64,000 bases of DNA from Thuidium tamariscinum (GCA_947034885.2 OX344751.2:9486001-9550000), one strand, 5' to 3'. Positions 35,701 to 49,320 are shown, counted from the stretch's first letter. The notes: generated by a model not told the origin, from the sequence alone. Numbers and translations: made by a program.

Positions 35701-36120
35701 ACTAAGAAGCGTTCTAGTAAATGGAGGTTTAGCCTTAGATGTAGTTTTTGTAGTTTTTGTGGCTAATTTTTGACATTTAAAAGCTGTTTTGTAGATACAA
35801 TGAGTTAGTCAATTGAATTTTTTTTCCACCAATGTGTTTGTGTACTAGTTTTGAATCACTTTGTAGTGTAAAGTTTTTTCATTTGAGTAGGTTTAGAAAT
35901 CAAATTTCACCTCCGAATGTGTTTTTGGGAAAATTTCAGTAGCCATTTCCAGCACTAAAACATTATAATCTTGCAATCTATGCAGTCAAATGACTCCAAA
36001 TTTTGTACATGTCTACTACAATATTGTATGGTTGAGATTTGTATAGCTTAGTGACATTTATATCTATAAGGCTTCAAAAGCTATGATGTTTTTGAACATG
36101 TTTCTACCACGGGCCTTGAG
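32777..36120. other. 3' flank of copy A and AT-rich spacer
   Basis: 32777-33110 matches the 3' flank of copy B. 34770-35210 matches 44250-44540, beside the last recognised exon of the minus-strand membrane-protein gene, so it may be a duplicated fragment of that gene's end. 33440-34770 and 35210-35950 are AT-rich with no gene seen. At 35976-36127 the sequence resembles the right end of the TTAA-flanked element family (AATCTATGCAGTCAAA, then AGGGGTTAA). Confidence 0.5.
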
Positions 36121-36299
36121 GGGTTAAAGGGTATTTTCTTTGTTCAATCTCAAAGTTTAAGGTACAAATACCCGTTTTTGTCCATGTATCCATTCCTACA
36201 CCCTGTAGTATCACTAAATTTGTCAACAAGAATTCATTAAAGTACCCTACAAATGTTTTATTCTAATTTCTTGACATAGTTGTAAGACATACATGTATA

Positions 36300-36500
36300 A
36301 TTTTCATTCACTGATAGTTGGTTTCAATAGAGTTCAGTTCAAGGTACACCTATGGAACAATTGTGGTAGTTTAAAGAGCCAATACTTTGAAAATTTATAG
36401 AAATTTCATATTGCATCCAAAAATTTTAATTTTTTTTTAATATTCATGATTTTTACTCGCTAATACAAAAAAATATTATTAAAAAAAAATGCCTCCAATT
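36300..36500 (-). repeat. Partial third copy of the 350-bp repeat
   Basis: Shares TTTGAAAATTTATAGAAATT, ATATTCATGATTTTTACTCG and GCCTCCAATTATGC-like stretches with 57490-57680 in the same orientation, and with 51530-51680 inverted. It is more diverged than those two. Confidence 0.65.
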
Positions 36501-36504
36501 ATGC

Positions 36505-36630
36505 CTTGGGCATACTAGATTTCTGCACTACGGCACTTAAATAAGTGGCAGTCTCCAATGCCCCAGCTAGATATTTGTCCATGTATTAAGTCACTTCTTT
36601 CTGCAGAAAATCTCCCAGCAATAAGCTTAA
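36505..36630 (+). repeat. Dispersed repeat, copy 2
   Basis: Matches 1687-1823, as described there. It sits directly before the left edge of duplication unit B. Confidence 0.65.
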
Positions 36631-36639
36631 GTTACAAGT

Positions 36640-39600
36640 AACCGCCTCTATTGATGATTAATCGGTGAGGTACTATTTACCCCACGTTCATTGTGATGTC
36701 CAAGGTGAGACTGAGATTTTTCCGTATCCATGATTTTCTTTTGCCAGATGCCAACAAACAAAAGATGTAGGCTTTTTTTTTCCGAAGAATTTTTGTATTA
36801 TTTCAGTCAAAATAGCTAGATTTTTACTATTTTCTTATGATTAACAATCAAATTTTATCTAGACATCATCTACTTTTGAGATATGGGTATCACCCAAATT
36901 TAGTATCACATAAGTAATCAAGGAATAATTAGCTACTTCTTCAATTTGATAAAAAGAAAAACCCATTAAAGGCAAGATTGTTGCCATCTATTTAGTAGAA
37001 TGTTATCTTGTAAATCTAATGAGGGAGGAATGCAACATAGATGCAACATGTAATTTTTGTTTGAAGCTAACAAGTATAAGATTTAAAGATCAATGAATTA
37101 GAGCAAAGGAATCAAGTTTATGGATAACTAAAGTCTTCTCAAATGCACGAGTGAATCAAAAATGACATCATCACTCTGTGTACATCTCCAAAATCTTAAT
37201 ATCTAAGTATGTAAAGAAACAATTTTAAAGCCTCTACCAAAAAAAATTGGCCCCTTTGTAACTTTTGCATGTGGTATCCGAAAGCCACATTCTTTTGTGA
37301 ATTGGAACCTCCTTTCCAATTTGCCAAAAAGTAACAAGGTATTATAGCCAAAAGTGGCAGTTTTGGAGGTACCCACTTGAATACATTGGCCAATGAATAA
37401 ATTTAGACAATCTATCTTTAGAAATGCCTTAATTGATTTGATTGTTCAATTCATGGAAAATGTATACAAGAGACTAAAGATATGTTCATACTTGGTGTTA
37501 AAAGGTGTTTCCACTCAAGGTCTTTGGAGAACAAATCTAGACCTACTTTTGGACATGATTGCCATTTCATACATCACTCTTTACACTGCATGCAAATATA
37601 TCTATATTGATTTATCCAATAAAGACATCAAGGACATTTAGTATTCAATGAATGACAAAACATGCATCTTCCTGTTTGGAAGAGAAGAACAATCTTTCAT
37701 CCTTGCAATTTGTATGAAAAGTAGATGGTATTCTATAGTAGGTTGACCCGTAATGTGTGATCCTAGTTTTGCCTTTTGCTCATGATGCACATGGTGATAG
37801 AATTTCTCATTTCTATAGAGCCTAGACCATTCTTTCGGGGGTTAAATTAACTACTTTAATAATTTATGAATTCTTGAAGAAGCATATCCAAATGCTTAGA
37901 AGCAAAATTATGAATCTTGAAACTTAGTTGATTTAGAAAAAAAATTTACTATTGAATTTATAAAAATTTCCAAAGCTTGGGTGATTTAAAAGTAAAGAGT
38001 CAAAAAGTCATCAAATAAGGAATTTTGGCCAATGAGGTAGAGGGATTTGGTTTTTTTTACGTCTTTTTGGCCTATAATTAGCAACAACCACTTAAATACA
38101 CATCTTACACTTGAATTTGAACCTTTTTTCATTTTTTTTTCCTATTGTATGCTTTTTCTTATGTTCTTTCACTATACTATATTGATTCTTGAATTTTGGC
38201 TTCAAATTTGTGACAATTAATAAGTTCCTAGTTACCTAGAAATTGAGCATAGGATTTCAACTTTCTAAAATGTTATGTGTCCAAAACAATCCATCAAAGT
38301 AGAATTTTGGTTACACCCCAAAATGGATTTTCTTTAAGTAACTTTTACATATATATATAATCTTGCAATCTATGAGTTGAATTGAAACCAAAATTTCTAG
38401 AGATAGTAAGGACTTCATTTTCTATGAGACCCTTCAATTAGTTTTGTTTAAAAATGATTCATCTCCATGGAATTTCAACTCTTTGTAGCTTACAAAATTG
38501 CTTAAAGTGGCCCTTGTAAGGTAAGAGGTCCTATATTGGACCATCTGAGGGCTGAAACAAAATTTCAGGGAGGTTAAACTTCTAGGAATATTTCTCAGTA
38601 AATTTTCCTTGAAAGACAAGTAGAATTGACATCTAACCCAAGTCGTTTCATATTATTTTAAGTTTTTTTGAATTAGTTATCAAATTGTGAAGTTGAAAGG
38701 GCATAGGGCTATAAAACGGTGTACTAGCTAAAATGGACACTGGCAATACATTGTTGAAGGCTACAAAAAAAAACATGTACATGTACTATACATTTAAGAT
38801 AGGGCACCACTCTAGAACCTGCTCCATTTAAGAGCCTTCTACCTTATTATTTTTGGTGGTGTTTCGGTTTGGTGCTAGTCAAGGTAGAACCACCCATAAT
38901 TGATCATTTAAGGTATTTTAGGCATGATCTAGTGTAGTGCAAAGTAAAACAAATATTTTCAAAGGTGTAAAGATAAAAATGATGGGGATTGCAAAAACTT
39001 TGGTAATTTTATCACATGAATTGAAATTACTTTGAATTTTGGAAGGCATAAAGTGTGCTTGACCAAATGCCAATCTATGGAGTTTTCTAATTTCGATCAC
39101 GCAAAAAATTACATTCTTACTCACTCTTTTCTACTTTTTTGCACACTACTTTGGAACATGTGCCATAAACTTTTAGTCCCAACTTTGAAAATGAGAAAAA
39201 AACTCATTCTAGCCTTGGTAGAAAATACGTCCATCATTAGGTTGGCTATGGGGGGTCGATTGGTTATAGGTGGTTCTACCTTAGCGCCAAAACGGAACGC
39301 CGCCAAACACTGAAAATACCCCACCGGCCGCCCCTTCTCGATCGGCGGCGCGGTGTGAACAAGGATCGAGGGCACGAACCTTTGACTGCCGCGTGGCCAC
39401 CTGCACCTTCAACTCTCGATAAGAGTCTCGAACAATGAAGGTACAATCTACGTATCGAATTTCCGCATCTACTCCCAGCATTGAATTGCATGGCGGCAGA
39501 GAGTGTTACTCACATTTCCTTCACTCTTCCCAGAAATTGTCTGATTTCCGTCTCTCAGAATTTGCCTTACAAGCTGCAAGGATTTGTCACAAGCTACTAG

Positions 39601-42600
39601 TCACACGGTTGCTCACGACACGTTGATGTAAGAACTCCCCACTCTGTGGATTTCAATTTTTTCATGAACTTGAGTAGCCAGTGCTCCGTGAAGTTCCGAT
39701 CTCCAGTGAATTTGGGTGCGACATTGCATTGTTAGGCTCTGTTTTGATGTTTCATTCTTAAACTATGGTTTGGGTTTAAGGGGAAGATTTGCTTGTGACA
39801 GGGACTGGTGATCGAAAGGTTGCATTGCGTGATTCGGTTTCCAGTTGCTTTTCTTGAAATGGAGGTAGGAGACTGGGTTTCCGATTCTGTTTCTAATTTT
39901 GCATTTCTGTCTCGTGTGTGTGCTCATCGTGTGTAAGGTGATGGTCGACGATTCGAGCATCGCTTGAGTTGCAGAGTATTTTGTGAAAGGATGAAAGGAC
40001 TCCTCGCAGTCGAGTAGTTTTCCCGCTTCCAGATTTAGCAGAAATATGACCTGCTGTGGAGTCTTTTTTCATATTCTTTGTGTCTGTCGTATATGATTCA
40101 TTGGTAGGACTTCAGTTGCAATGCATGTTGTAGATGATCCATCGATCGGGTGCTGGAGGGTTCATTGAGCTTCTGAGTCGATTCATGGAGATTCTCCCCT
40201 ACAGACGACCTCTCTTCTGAGACGTTCTCTAAAATGATATCCTGCGCATTAGCTACACCTGTCACACATTCAGAAGTCGAGACGCTAAGACCAACGATGT
40301 ATGAGTGTAGGTCCCTAGTTCCATTGCTATGTTCGATTCGAAGATAGCTTGGTGACCATGTTGGCTGGTACTGCAGATAGAAAACGCGGAAAACAATGGC
40401 AATGGAGATGAATTGAAAGCCAAAAGGCGAGTGTTCTTTGACACTCTCCTGGCCGCAACGAGAGAGACTCCCTCGGAAAGAAAGCCTTTCGCCACAAATG
40501 GAGCAATTGACGGTTGCCTTGTTCAAGCCCTCGTCGTTGAGGGTCTCCCAGTCGAGTTATGTCTCCCTCTCTGTCCTCGCGGCGCCGCAGCTCTGCGCAG
40601 CGTCTGCAATCAGGCTCCGTACGGGCAAGGCTTGCACACAGTGCTCGACCCCTCCGTTCGAAGAGCTTGGCAGCTGGACGCCTCCAAGGTGAGCTTCCCA
40701 GACGAACCCCGTTTCCTCACACGGATCCAAGACATTGCTACCCGCGCATTGAAGGAGTTGGAGCCCGAGAGTAGCCTCCCAGTCGAAGCGCATCTGTACA
40801 AGGTGCTTTTTTACGAGACTGGTGGGCATTTCAAGGCTCATCGTGATACGGAGAAGGAGCCTGGGATGTTCGGGACTTTGGTTGTGCAGTTGCCGACTTA
40901 TGGGGGCTTCCAAGGTGGTGAGCTCGTTGTCAGTCATAGAGGAGAAAGCAAGGTCTTCAACTGTTCCGAGAAAGCCTCAATGCGATTTTACTACACTGTG
41001 TTCTTTGCGGATTGTGAGCACTCACTGGAGCCTGTGAGAAGAGGGAGTCGGTTATGTTTGAGTTTCAACTTGGTTCGAGGGAATTCAGGAAATGTGGTGC
41101 GTGAGCGTAGTTTTGAGACTCCCTTGTTTCGAAAGGTCGAAGATGTGTTGCGTCCCTGGTTGGAGGAAGTCGAGAAGGAAGATTCGAATTCGAAGCTGTA
41201 TCCTTCCCTCCTGGCCATCCCCCTCCAGCACAAGTACACGCCAGCAAATCTGTCTTTCGGTGGACTAAAGGGCGAAGACGTGGACTTGTGCGAGGTTCTT
41301 GTGAATTGCTTAGAGAGACAATTGGACGTTCATCTGTGCCTTTTGACGAAGAGAGAAAGGGGTACACCTGCAGGTATGGATTTCCCTAATAGCTCTAAGA
41401 TGTATTTTTTTATGACTTACTGTTTTCATGTGATGTGTTTTTCCTACTATACGGAACTTCTGAATTAGAGTCTTAATTAACCATATAGTACATAAAACAT
41501 TTCAATGACCGTACAGGTGAACTTTGATTTGTGTCAAGTCTGTAAATACTAAATCTGTTTACATTTCGTTTTGTGCACTTCCTTTTTAGCTTAGCACAGA
41601 ATCAATGTGCAAAACTTATAGGCGACAAAAATTTTAGATTGTTGTAGGCAAGGGCTCAAAGTTCACCTGCATGTGAATGGAACCCCTCCCTTGCTTTATG
41701 GTGAATGGTGAACGGAGGCTTTACATTATCGGTCCAAGGATTTTTGTCATAAACTTTGTGCAAAATCATGTATATCTTCAGGGTTTGGAGAGTTTCCGAG
41801 TGGGAAATTTAGGGCGCCGTGGACAGATTTGACATACAGGATTGTTAATGTCTATGAGAAGCGGATAGCCACGTCCGATTGGGTTGGTGTCGACGATCAG
41901 AAACTCCCAATTTATCCTTGGTACCTGGACCTTAAGACGGAGGTTGTTCTCGGCAGTGACGAAAAGCCGTTCTACAAAAACCCAGATGAATTCAAATTCA
42001 AGGGCTGGACGGGAAACGAAGGTCCCGACCTTGATTACTTCTACCACCGAGCTCTGGTCGCAATTTGGCCCAAAAGCAAAGCAGTGGCGACCATCACTGG
42101 ATCTCGACGTCCCAACATCTTGTACTTCGCTCTCAATGTTCCAGAAGATGCCGAGGTTTTGAGGTTGCTGGACATGGTGGAGCGTCTGCACAAAGAGAAA
42201 GACCGACATGCTCCTTTAGTGCTGCGTCAGTTGCTGTCGCATTGTGAGAAGAAATATGAAGGAATTTGGGAATTCCAGGATCTTGATACAGAGAAGGCAG
42301 ATTGCGTTAGTTCTCGATTGCTGGACATGTGTATTATGACTGGCGATTTGACAGACACCCTGAGGGTCCTGAAGTTACATGCGGAGATCTTTCAAGTGCA
42401 GAAGCGTGATTCGGATGGGCGTCGTTCTCATGAAGCCCCGTGGTTCATTGGACTGCGAAACCAGTTCGTGAGTAAGTCCATCGCGGGTGCTGTGCATTCC
42501 CATGGTTGGACAGCGTGTGGAGAGGCTGTGTTACTCTTGCTGCAGAAGGATCGCCTCAAAGAAGAGGGAGAGTACTATGCGCAGCTTGCTGTGGAGCTTC

Positions 42601-44540
42601 AGCAGTTGGGGCACCCCGACGAAGCTCTGTTGATCGCTACGAAGACGATGAAGCTGTTGTCAGGTTCGGAGAGTGCTCAATGCCCGCACTCGCAGCTTCT
42701 ATCCTCTGTGGTGAAGATGCTGTGTATCTCCGAGAAGTGTCTGCAGGAGCTCAGCACCGAGTTTGCAAAGTGGGTGAATGTGTTGGATATCAATCAGAAT
42801 TTCGAAGTGCTGAACGAACTGTCCACGTTAATGTTGAAGAGATCTGTAGATGGGCAGAGGATTGCAGTGAAACAGGATTCGGGTATTTTTCTCTTGTTTC
42901 TTACGATCTTTGATATACTCGTTGCACGGGACTGCCGGAACGTGCCATCGGGTCTCATAGTAGATCTAGTCCACAGGTTCATTTCGCTTGGTGACCGCAA
43001 GGTCTCAGACAGTCTTATGCGACCGCTGCTGCGCCAAGCGAACCTGCACCCAGAGCAGCCCTGTCTGAAGGAGTTGCTGGCTTCAGATCTTCTGTGGAAT
43101 GCACTGGTGGTTGACGCGCGAGGCAAGGTCGCTTTGAGAGCTCTTTTGGAAGCCCGTCTTGCATGGCTGGCGAGTTCTCCAAAGCCGGAGTTCAATTGGT
43201 GTCAGCCTTTTGCGAAGCTTCCAGAGCATCCAATTATTGAAGAATTCCTGAGGGGTCCTGACAGAAGTTTAACCCACAAGGATGTGAGCAGCCTCCCTGA
43301 GGCCAGAAAACTTGCTCTCTTATTTGGTGGTCAGTACCGTAATGGTTATTGTGCTACTGGAACCGAGGGCGGGCGGGGTGCCGGAGCGTACTGCGTGATT
43401 GAGAAGTCCCCCGTTGCTTTTGAACACGTTTTGAATCATTGGGTGCTAGATCAAATAGAGAAGAAGCAATTGGAGGAAAAGATTCAGATTCTCCTGGAAC
43501 TGCGTGATGGACCAGGAGCAACAGTAAATCAGGAGAGATTGACAGAGCGGGATGAAATGCAAGCTGCAGAAGAGAGTAAGCAGGAAGCTGCGGCTGGAGT
43601 GAAAAGACCGAGAGCAAAAGAAGAGGATTGAAATTCAAGCTGCAGAAGGAGCCAGCTCCAGAAGAATCGATGAAGCCTCGTGGTTCTGGGGTTCCAACTA
43701 ATCCTCGATTTCTGTTAATTCTCCTGTATATACGGATATCTTCTGTCTGGAGTACTTGTCTTGGTGCGAGACTTAAAAACGCCCTGCTATTTTGATGTAA
43801 ATTCCGCTACTCACAGCTATCTTTACGCTAATGAGACACGTTTTGTGTAGATACGATGTTATCATCTCGATCCTGTGGAACATTTTCTGAATCTGAACCT
43901 GAGACTGAACTTACAAAACTACGAAGAACGGAAAGCAACGACCTATTCCAATATAGTCATCGTAGCACGTATCGAGTAATGTCAACTGTTTTGAAATCAC
44001 GCTACTGTCGGCAGATGCTCTTGCTGATAGTGCTTCTGATAACTGTCCATCTCGCCTATTGTTTACACAGCATCTGCTCTCTACTATACATATCATAATA
44101 TGATGTTTTCAATGCAATCAACACTTTACTGATAAAAATGGAATGGAATGTCACACATGCCTGACAAATGGTAGGCGCCCTAGATCACCGTAGTTGGGAA
44201 AAAAATTCTAGCAGATGAATACCCTGTCCTCTAGTGGTGATACGTCAAGGTTCAAGTAGTTGATATCCGCAACAAGATGTCCAAATTCCTCTGGCAAAAC
44301 AGTTCAAAAGTAAGAACGTCAGAGTGGAAAAGAACAAGAGATGCTTGGTTTTTCCATGCATATTTACAAAGTTTGCGAATGTAGAATATTTGGCTGGATG
44401 CAGAAATTGTGCACGCCTTGATAAAAACCATGTTCTTGCTGTTCCCACAAGAAAATAGCAAGCAAACAAAAACCCATTGAGAAGCTAAGAAGCTGAGATG
44501 CAAAACATGTGTTTCTAGGCAAAATCCAGCAACATTTCGA
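36640..44540 (+). repeat. Segmental duplication, unit B
   Basis: The partner of 24860-35210. It lacks the 740-bp element and much of the AT-rich DNA found downstream of the gene in unit A, and has about 300 bp near 38500-38830 with no match in A. The dioxygenase gene and its 5' region are conserved. The non-coding part at 36640-39270 holds no supported gene. Confidence 0.88.
40377..43631 (+). CDS. 2-oxoglutarate/Fe(II) dioxygenase with long C-terminal region, copy B
   Basis: Paralogue of the gene at 29586-32776 with the same structure: exon 40377-41373 (donor CAG|GTATGG) and exon 41782-43631 (acceptor TATCTTCAG), joined in phase, with a conserved upstream ATG at 40234 (MISCALATPV). Numbered from 40413, the ligands are H143-x-D145, H203 and R213, all kept, so the catalytic site looks intact. 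The C-terminal exon aligns over its whole length with copy A, with scattered substitutions. The tail here is longer, ending in a charged segment with VKRPRAKEED, a plausible nuclear-localisation signal that copy A lacks. Both copies keep open frames over roughly 2.8 kb, which suggests that selection acts on both. Confidence 0.9.
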
Positions 44541-44600
44541 TGTATGGAGTCGTACTACGACTGGTTTCTTTTCTAATTTCAGACCTCGAAGTGCATAAAT
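43632..44600. other. 3' flank of copy B
   Basis: Matches the 3' flank of copy A in parts. 44250-44540 is the duplicated segment next to the end of the membrane-protein gene. No separate gene is supported. Confidence 0.5.
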
Positions 44601-44630
44601 TTTGTGAAACAGTATGCCAAGACTGCTTAC

Positions 44631-47629
44631 CCTCTGATACTGTGCGTACGTCATCAAGATATTCAGGAATCAGTTCTCTGTACACCACACCACCTTCTTT
44701 TGCATCCAGGATCATGAGCACACCTGAACATCATGAAGGAAAATAATAAGTTAGATCACACAACAAACAGGCTAAGCCCTAAATGGCCGCTACCATATCA
44801 ACAGGAGTTGAAATAAATCTTATAGAACGCTTCAAGGATGGTAAAAAATACATCAATGGAAAGAAGAACCACACCCTGCAAATTTGAACAATAGCAATGT
44901 GTTTTCTAATTGATTGATAGACTTCAAAGTGGACCATCTTTTATTATTTAACATTTTCATCTTATTCAGCCAACATCCCTATTTACGATCCGTCATATAA
45001 AAACTGTTCAGCTACACAAGTAGATAATACAACAATTTTCTGGGGGGGACCAAAAATTGTAAGCAACTGTTCTCTCTGAGAAACATTTCATGAAAAGATA
45101 TACAAACGAGCAATCAGAGTAGATTTTCACCAACACGTAGGGAGAAAGCTGTTTGAGCCCGCTAGATAACTCTAGCTTTGTTAATAGTTCTACCTGAGGC
45201 GAGCCATTCATCCGAGCAGACCCCTTTATCTGTACAGGTTGCAAGTGGAGCTAACCACAGAATATTTCGAAGATCCATACTTTCATCGTAAGGTATCTTA
45301 GAGCCTGCCACAAAGAGGTTGCGCTCATATCAGCACCTGGAAGCAGTGAAAGAGAAAGATATCATTGGCAAAAGCTAATAAGCTCCAAATCTTCACAAAC
45401 AGTTGTCTCACCCCTCTGGCAGTATCCTAAATTAATAGGGAATATCTTCTCGTCATATGCAGGGTACTCCCGTGCATGAAACCTGCGTAGGAAGAAGTTC
45501 TCACAAACTTAGTAAAGCCTCGTTAGCTTCTGTTGTAATGAAATTGTAGACAGAGGATCCTAAATACGTCGGGGAATTCATGCCATCTCTCATACTGGCC
45601 CCTTGTTATCAATAGTAACCCATCTCTTCTTATACACTCGATTGGCCTTCAAAAAGCAAGCTGGGAGGAAGCATGACTTAGCTAAATGATGTGTAAATGA
45701 TCTTTGAATGGAAATGGGAAGTCAACTACCCCTTCAATAAAAATCTACACCCTCCCACATTGGAATTGCTCATGAAATTCGTGCATGGTGATAGAAATTT
45801 GATCTCTTTACAGCTCTCTAGTAATCTCACAAAAATCACAGTTCTACAGAAGTTAAATAATTAAAAAGTAACGTAAGTAGAAATCTCTACCTTAATCTTC
45901 ACTTAGAGTTGTTAAAAAGAAACAAGAAGCATGCCAGTAAAACCTCTACACAACCTCCAAGCCAAAGAAATCCTCACAGTATGATGGTTATTGGGATTTT
46001 GACTCACAAAATGCCTAGCCGGTGGGTATCATAGGTAGTGAACATGTGGCCATGGAAGAGGTCAAAGCGGTTGAGTGAGACGTTGAATCCCACCAACGGT
46101 GACAAAATGCTTATGGCTTGGAACAGAAACACAATGTACGAATTGATCACCTGCATCACACCCGAAATTACTACAAATCTTAGTCAGTTTTCGGTACACC
46201 GATGAGTCAGACATTGAATACTCACAAGGCATGCTTGACTGCGTCAGAATTATCTTTCAATTGCTGAAGAGACCATTAAAAAAAAGGCTAAGTCATCAGA
46301 ATAATAGGAGCTATGCTATCGCAATTTTGATTTGGCACCTTAGCAACAACACCAGGCCATCCCACATATCAAGAACTTGCCCATTGCTACAGCACGCTGA
46401 GGGAGAAACAAATTGAACGCAATGAACTAGGGTTACAAAACAGTGACGTAGAATGCGACCTACATTGTCTTCAAATCTGTTTCCATAATCGTACTTAGTC
46501 AGAAAGCAGCGCTCCGCAGTGGAGTTTTCTACATCCGGCACCTGCTACACACACACAGAAACACACACCACTTGCTTTATCGACCACTCTTGGAAGCCCG
46601 ATTCTCTTCAAAGGCTGAAAACAGATGCAATCCTCTGAATTATTAACCAGAACAACCACGGCTTCCGTACTACAATATAAGATTTGAAAAAGTGAGTAAG
46701 TCCACTTTTCAGTGATGATACGAAGACTTTCTTTTGTTCGATTTTAATCTACCTTCTTTGCATAATATATACAATGGTCTCCGTTGATTCCGGCGATCAA
46801 TACAAAGTCACCCCATCTGATATTTCCCAATATGATCAATCAAATTTCTCGTTCTAAAACCAAGAAACCCTAAACCAGAACACGAGAAAGACTGTGTAAT
46901 ACAATACAGGAAGAATTTCAAAGTGAGCAAGGCCACCTTTGTCCAATTTTGTCCAATTTTCTATCTAATTTTTGTCCAACACATCCAATGGTCTCCACTG
47001 ATTCCAGCGATCACTAAAACTTGACTACCTCTTCTGTCCCACAATACGATCAACCATATTGTTCACTCTGAAACCATGAACCTCGGATTCCAAAACCATC
47101 AAATCCAAAACCAGAACACAACAATCTAGGAGCAACTTCAACCCACCGTATGGCGCCTTGGCGAGAGCTCACTCAACACTGCCTCTGGCTCGCCCCCAAA
47201 CGCCACTACCTTCCTCGCCAAGCTCAACACCGACTCAGGCGGCCATTGCACCAGCCTCTCCACTTTCTTCTCCAAACCCTCCACACCACTCACCAACCGC
47301 GCATTCACCTCCACCAAATCTTCCACAGTACTCAAATCCTGCTGCAATTTCCGTCGCCGTGTCCAAGCAGCATCCACAATCTCGTGGTAGGGGACCAACG
47401 GACGAATACAAGATTTAAGCTCGGTTGCTCGCGTAATGCTCAAGTTGCCTGCTCGTATGGGACCCGAGAACAGAGCCATGAGATCCTCGGCGCATGTGGC
47501 TGCTGCATCACTGCTGGCGAAGCTTGTGGGGAGGGAGTTGGTGGCGTGGGGGAAGTTGAGGAAGAGCACGGGCACCAGGAGGAGTTTGGGTACCAAAGAG
47601 ATGGCGAAAGGGGGGCGCCAAACAACCAT
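44631..47629 (-). CDS. Multi-exon gene for a probable secretory/membrane protein
   Basis: Six exons are read on the minus strand: 47629-47147, 46541-46464, 46150-46008, 45482-45412, 45304-45194 and 44723-44631. The last three junctions carry phase across correctly, giving a continuous LGILFHAREYPAYDEKIFP, then NLGYCQRGSKIPYDESMDLR, LRNILWLAPLA and VVYRELIPEYLDDVRT. Exon 1 starts MVVWRPPFAISLVPK followed by a hydrophobic stretch, a likely signal peptide, and has a charged, probably coiled segment. Exon 3 starts VINSYIVFLFQAISILSP, a likely membrane helix. A small exon between 46464 and 46150 may be missed, and the 3' end below 44631 is not found. The motifs look like a plant-conserved protein, but I cannot name the family or function. 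No stops interrupt these exons. Confidence 0.75.
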
Positions 47630-49100
47630 TGTTTGTGGGTGGTGCAGAATTGGAACCCAAAATGCGAGCTGATGCGCATTTGTGTGTCAAATGGCCGGAA
47701 CCAACCCTAAGTGGGGATTGGGGGGTTTGTTAGGAGCGTGCCTTCGGGGTGTGTGGAGTGTGTGTCCCGGAAATCAGATTTTGGGGGTGGAATGTGTGTC
47801 TGGGCCACACTATGTGCGTCGTGATTTTCTGAGAATGGAATGATTCCCTAAGAAATGCGTGATCCTCTGAAAATTGAGCAATTCTTTGAAACTTGAGAGA
47901 TTCCGTCGGTCGATGTGATGCTTGCGGAATGCGTGCCGCGCGCGGCGGCCACTCAATGATGAAGTGGCTGCGTCTCGCTCTCGCCGGACTGGGGGATTTC
48001 ACCATTTCAGTCCCGTCAAAGGGTGTCTTTTTCTTGTCAGATCATATGAATTATTCCCTCTGTTTTTTAAAAAGACACATGTTTGTTTCGTTTGTTTTAA
48101 GAAAAATATGAGTCTCTTCACAAATAGAGGTACTATGGTAGTCTGCTCGAGAAGCGTTCAATTAAGCCCAACTGAAGGTCTGCTGCGAAATTGGGCTTCT
48201 GGAATGGTAGCATTTTTGATGGAAAGACAAATGTGCTTGGTTGGTGAATCTATTTTCGTAGGATTTTTTGGAGCCCTGACGAATTAACTAGATTTTATTG
48301 AAGTTAGGCATGGGTAGACCTCTATTTATGGACATAGGACGGCAGGGCGCAACAACATGAAAGTTGAACTGATCTGGAACAGTGCAGCAGTGCTTACAAA
48401 ATAATATATACATGTTTAAGAAAAAGTTTGACAGAGTCATAAGAGCGTTCTATAGCAACGAAAACAACGCTCATTTGTCATTTCAAAATGAGATCAGCCT
48501 GTAATTCTTAAAACATACTAAAAGCACTCCATTATTAGCATGTACAACATGCCAGAAGAAACCATTGCGCTTTCGAAGCAAACCCTATACAGTGTCTGAG
48601 CACCGTCCATTTTTCGGAGAATATTCAAGCGAGCCAAGGAAAACAAAAAAAAACAAAAAAAACAAAAAAAAGACACTGGTCGAGATTCGGCGCATGTACC
48701 CACTCCAACATCAGGCCTCTGGATCTCCGCCCCTACGCCTCTTTTCCGCAAGCTGTAAAGGGTCTGGTAGTCTTGTCTGTCTTCTTGCATGCTAAGTACA
48801 ACGGTCAGCGCAGCTTGGCGGAAGTATTCGTTTCATCTGTCCGGTGTCATTCCCGTGCCTTCCATCAACTACGTTGCTTTGAATCCGTCGACGCTTACAG
48901 TTTTGAAATTCAAAACCCTAGCCTCTACGTACGCAACTCCGACGCCATCAGCTGAGTCCTCAAAATGCTGTACAGTGCATTTCTCACCTTTCAGTACTCT
49001 GCTTCCACTAAGTCACTTGTATAGTAATCCGAAGCTTTCTTCATGCAGTCAATCATATTCTTCATAGTCCAGTCTTCACATCTTCTTCCTCTGTCTCAAA
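47630..49100. other. Spacer upstream of the membrane-protein gene
   Basis: 47630-48010 is GC-richer and probably holds the promoter of the minus-strand gene. At 48050 ATTCCCTCTGTTTTTTAAA resembles one Stowaway-type terminus, but no partner end was found. An A-rich run with spaced C lies at 48643-48672. No gene is supported. Confidence 0.45.
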
Positions 49101-49320
49101 GTATTTGTGAACATTGTCCTCTATCAAAGGAGACTACTGCAATAGTGTTTGGTGGAGCTGTGATTGCATACATGGACTGTGCAGGCATGTAATACTGCAA
49201 CATGTGAGGATATTGCATATACTATGGAGGATACAATACTCCACACCGCAACCATGGAGGGACCTTTTGAGGAGGTGGTAAGTTACTTGTATCTTGTCCA
49301 CATGTCTTTGTAGCTTGCCT

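Noticed and set aside
48050..48090. Stowaway-like terminus
   Set aside because: Only one end was seen, with no inverted partner or TA duplication nearby.
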